The notes beneath the pieces are model-generated. The model was not told the DNA's origin, did no database searches, and was given only the letters and a program-made list of their open reading frames with translations. Source: Casp-actino8 sp964513215 (GTDB lineage: Bacteria > Actinomycetota > Acidimicrobiia > Acidimicrobiales > Ilumatobacteraceae). Taken from it: 6,874 bases of DNA. How positions within the stretch are numbered: the first letter of the stretch is position 1; each line of letters starts with the position of its first letter. The position numbers and the translations under genes are program-made. Where the stretch lies: contig CAZELU010000076.1 of NCBI GenBank assembly GCA_964513215.1, positions 1 to 6,874 of the forward strand, written 5' to 3'. Below are positions 4,611 through 6,874 of this stretch, piece by piece.

Positions 4611-6336
4611 CCGGACTCGGGAAGTCGCGCGGCGCCTCACCGTCCGGCGGTGCGTCGTAGATCGTGACCGAACCGTCGACCACGAAGAGCTTGTCTTCGC
4701 TCGGCCATTCACCGGGGAGGTAACGCTTGCCGCCGTCCACGTAGCGGATCATGCCCGTTCCGTCCTTGCGAATTTCGTCCGGGCCGGTGGCAGTGGCGTC
4801 CCACCAGAACAGCGTCGCGTCGTCGATACCGGCGTAATCAGGCTTGTCCCAGATGCCGTGGTCGCCCCACGTGAGCCAGGGTTGGCTGATGGCCTTGATC
4901 GTCTCGAAACTCCGGATGGCGTCGGCCAATGATTCGTGCGTGAGGTTCGGTCCCGCACTCTGCAGAGCCGACATCAACAAGAAGAACGGCGGCATGTAGA
5001 CGCCGATCGAATCGTCGGCCGCCGGTGCCTTGCCGGTGAACCACGTGTACAAGCCGTAGTAGCCGCTGGTCTCCGGATTCAGTCGCGCGGCCAGGCTCGT
5101 GACACCGAAAGCGTGCGCCCACTGGGCCTGATCGTACGAACGACCGAAAGCTGTGGTGTCGGTGAGAGTCGCCGCGGCCACGATCCACTCCGGGAAGTAC
5201 TCCTGCGCGGTCGCTTCACGCGTGAAGTCGCGCGGAGCCACCGGATCGGTCGCGAGGATCACGGAGGTGATACCAGATGCCTTCAACTTCGCAATGGCTT
5301 GCGACGCCGATTGCTGAAGCGTGCCCGGATCGAGAACGTACGGGATCACCTCGGCGGGTTCGGCGCCGACTTCGGCCAGGCGCGACACCATGAGATCAGC
5401 CAGCACCTTCGACTCGGAGCTGCTCTCGACGTACAGCAGACCGAACTTGCGCGTGGTCTCCTTGAACTCGTCACCGGCGTGGACGGCCGGCTTACCGGCC
5501 AACTGCTTGCCGATGAACTCGACCACGTGAACCTGCTTCTGTTCGGCTGCACCGTCGATACCCCACACGTACGGATCGCGCTCGGCGTACCACTCAGGTG
5601 AACCCCCACCGCACGAGATGCAGAGGATTTCGCGGGCCGCCAACTCGTCACCGAAGGCGTTGGTGAGCGCCGGGCCGCCGATCACTGCGAATGGCTTGAA
5701 TTCGTCGGCGATGCGCTGGGCATCGGCGCGAGCCGTCACTTCGTCGGTGGCGATACCAGTGCTCTCGTACTTCACGTAGTTGATCTTGCGTCCGTAGAAC
5801 TCGTAGTACGTCTGGAAGTACTCGATGAAGTCGCGAATGACTTCTTCTTCCTGTGCGTTGGTGTCGTCCGCCTTGATGGCATCGGTGATGTAGTTGATCA
5901 CCGGGTCGCCGTCCGGACCCATGTAGTGGACGATCGTGATCTCGTCGGCCGTGACGCCGACGTCGGTGGCGCCACCATTGTCACCGGTGAACGGAGCCAT
6001 ACAGAACGGGGCGAAGTAGTCGATCACGGCGATGCGACCGACCGATGTGTCGCAGCGGGCGCCCCAGTCGATGTCGGCCTCGACGCCGAGTTCTTGAGCC
6101 TGCGGATACGAGAGCGGATACGTCCATCCGCCGTCGGTGGGTGCCTCCGACCCCGCTGGCGCTTCGGTCGCGGCCGGAGCCGCGGTGGTGTCGGTGGATT
6201 CGCCGTCATCGCTACCACCGCCGGCCAGCGCCACGATCGCCACGACGATCACGGCCACCACGGCGATGCCGATGAGCGGACCCCACTTCTTGAGCGAACG
6301 CGACCCCCCGGCCGCCCCACTGCTGGCTGGTTGCAT
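4603..6336 (-). CDS. membrane-anchored ABC substrate-binding protein, branched-chain amino acid (Liv) type
   Basis: A 577-residue protein. Residues 1-17 end in basic SRSLKK and lead into one hydrophobic segment (about 19-39, IGIAVVAVIVVAIVALA). No lipobox Cys follows, so it appears tethered by an uncleaved membrane helix. A Thr/Ala/Pro/Glu linker (about 43-68) precedes a periplasmic-binding-protein type 1 fold (Peripla_BP_6-like). Supporting features are the opening strand DEITIVHYMGP (131-141), FAVIGGPALTNAFGDELAA (216-234) and the hinge-like LLYVESSSESK (300-310). Four Cys (95, 112, 239, 242) could form two disulfides. It is longer than usual Liv-type binding proteins (about 400 residues) because of the anchor, linker and a C-terminal extension. 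It would capture a solute for the transporter whose ATPase lies 2 nt upstream. The ligand cannot be told; amino acids, amides or urea-like compounds are all known for the family. Confidence 0.88.
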   Translation of the reverse strand: MQPASSGAAGGSRSLKKWGPLIGIAVVAVIVVAIVALAGGGSDDGESTDTTAAPAATEAPAGSEAPTDGGWTYPLSYPQAQELGVEADIDWGARCDTSVGRIAVIDYFAPFCMAPFTGDNGGATDVGVTADEITIVHYMGPDGDPVINYITDAIKADDTNAQEEEVIRDFIEYFQTYYEFYGRKINYVKYESTGIATDEVTARADAQRIADEFKPFAVIGGPALTNAFGDELAAREILCISCGGGSPEWYAERDPYVWGIDGAAEQKQVHVVEFIGKQLAGKPAVHAGDEFKETTRKFGLLYVESSSESKVLADLMVSRLAEVGAEPAEVIPYVLDPGTLQQSASQAIAKLKASGITSVILATDPVAPRDFTREATAQEYFPEWIVAAATLTDTTAFGRSYDQAQWAHAFGVTSLAARLNPETSGYYGLYTWFTGKAPAADDSIGVYMPPFFLLMSALQSAGPNLTHESLADAIRSFETIKAISQPWLTWGDHGIWDKPDYAGIDDATLFWWDATATGPDEIRKDGTGMIRYVDGGKRYLPGEWPSEDKLFVVDGSVTIYDAPPDGEAPRDFPSPAS

Positions 6337-6338
6337 GG

Positions 6339-6874
6339 TTATCCCCCTTGCCCGGATCGGGCGATCGCGGCACTCGACGTGCCGAGGTATGACTCGACGA
6401 CCAACGGGTGCACGAGGACATCGGACGGCGGGCCACTGGTGACCACTCGTCCTTGATCCATCGCGACCAGTCGATCGGCGACTGATGAGATGAACGGAAT
6501 GTCGTGTTCGACGATGAGTAGTGCCGCGCCCATCTCGTCACGGAGGCGGCGCACGACCGGAGCCAACGCTTCCACTTCGCGTTGCGCGAGGCCCGACGTG
6601 GGTTCATCGAGAAGAATCACGGTGGGTCGATGGGCCACCAAGCAGGCCAGGTCGACGATGCGTCGGGTGCCTGTCGACAACTCGCGGATGGCCTTGCGCT
6701 GGAAGTCGCCCAGGCCGAGCACATCGATCAATTCGTCGACGCGCTTTCGTACCGCGTCTTCCGACTCGAACACCGGAGGTAGGTAGAGCGCGGCTGCCAG
6801 CGCGCTGCGCATTCCTACCCAGCGTTCGAGTGACACCGCCAACGTTTCGCGCACGGTGAGTTCGGGGAACAGTC
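6339..6874 (-). CDS. Liv-type ABC transporter ATP-binding protein, N-terminus cut by window edge
   Basis: The visible 177 residues are the C-terminal part of an ABC ATPase. They begin with LFPELTVRETLAVS, the segment just after the Q-loop in LivG/LivF-type proteins, so Walker A lies beyond the window. Present are the signature LSTGTRRIVDLA (65-76), Walker B VILLDEP (85-91), D-loop SGLA, and the switch His in LIVEHD (H123). The signature is LSTGT instead of LSGGQ, a variant I associate with actinobacterial Liv-family ATPases, sometimes fused to a permease. It hydrolyses ATP at the cytoplasmic face to drive import of the ligand caught by the binding protein encoded next. TAA and the next ATG are separated by only two bases, so the two genes are cotranscribed. 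The GTG at 6854 is not the start, because the conserved frame continues upstream to the edge. Confidence 0.9.
   Translation of the reverse strand, partial: LFPELTVRETLAVSLERWVGMRSALAAALYLPPVFESEDAVRKRVDELIDVLGLGDFQRKAIRELSTGTRRIVDLACLVAHRPTVILLDEPTSGLAQREVEALAPVVRRLRDEMGAALLIVEHDIPFISSVADRLVAMDQGRVVTSGPPSDVLVHPLVVESYLGTSSAAIARSGQGG
6343..6349 (-). promoter_or_regulatory. strong ribosome binding site for the substrate-binding protein
   Basis: On the minus strand AAGGGGG lies 6 nt before the ATG at 6336 and inside the last codons of the ATPase gene. A strong site here fits the common need for more binding protein than ATPase. Confidence 0.7.

Overview
The window is GC-rich, gene-dense bacterial DNA. 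Its strong G/C bias at third codon positions, short intergenic gaps, GTG starts, a possible leaderless start and an LSTGT-type Liv ABC ATPase all suggest a high-GC actinobacterium. Acidimicrobiia (Ilumatobacter-like) is my best guess, but that is inference from style and not from a marker gene. I see no tRNA, rRNA, CRISPR array, insertion sequence or phage gene.

Layout. (1) Positions 1-819, plus strand: two small secreted lipoproteins in tandem (47-406 and 514-819). They share one architecture: a lipobox Cys at residue 21, a Gly/Ser/Asp linker, and an acidic domain with two further Cys. They look like diverged paralogues of unknown function. The first 50 bases may hold the tail of an upstream gene. 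(2) Positions 826-3890, minus strand: a tightly coupled three-gene unit. In transcription order it encodes a D-cysteine desulfhydrase/ACC-deaminase family PLP enzyme, a Cys/Met-metabolism (fold type I) PLP enzyme whose start overlaps the previous stop by 8 nt, and an isopenicillin-N-synthase-like Fe(II)/2-oxoglutarate oxygenase 10 nt further on. Together they suggest catabolism or remodelling of a sulfur or other amino acid; the substrate is not visible. (3) Positions 3924-4610, plus strand: uracil-DNA glycosylase (ung), divergent from unit 2 across only 33 nt. (4) Positions 4603-6874, minus strand: the end of a branched-chain-amino-acid-type (Liv) ABC transporter operon, with a truncated ATPase followed 2 nt later by a large membrane-anchored substrate-binding protein. 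Its stop overlaps the convergent ung stop by 8 nt.

The strongest non-coding signal is a perfect 14-bp inverted repeat (arms 4531-4544 and 4577-4590, with further pairing inside the loop). It lies within the last codons of ung and begins 12 nt past the stop codon of the ABC operon on the minus strand, so it probably ends that transcript. A weaker pair of back-to-back hairpins sits at the other convergent junction (818-849). I did not find a clear new defence system or mobile system. The least described items are the three-enzyme cassette and the lipoprotein pair.
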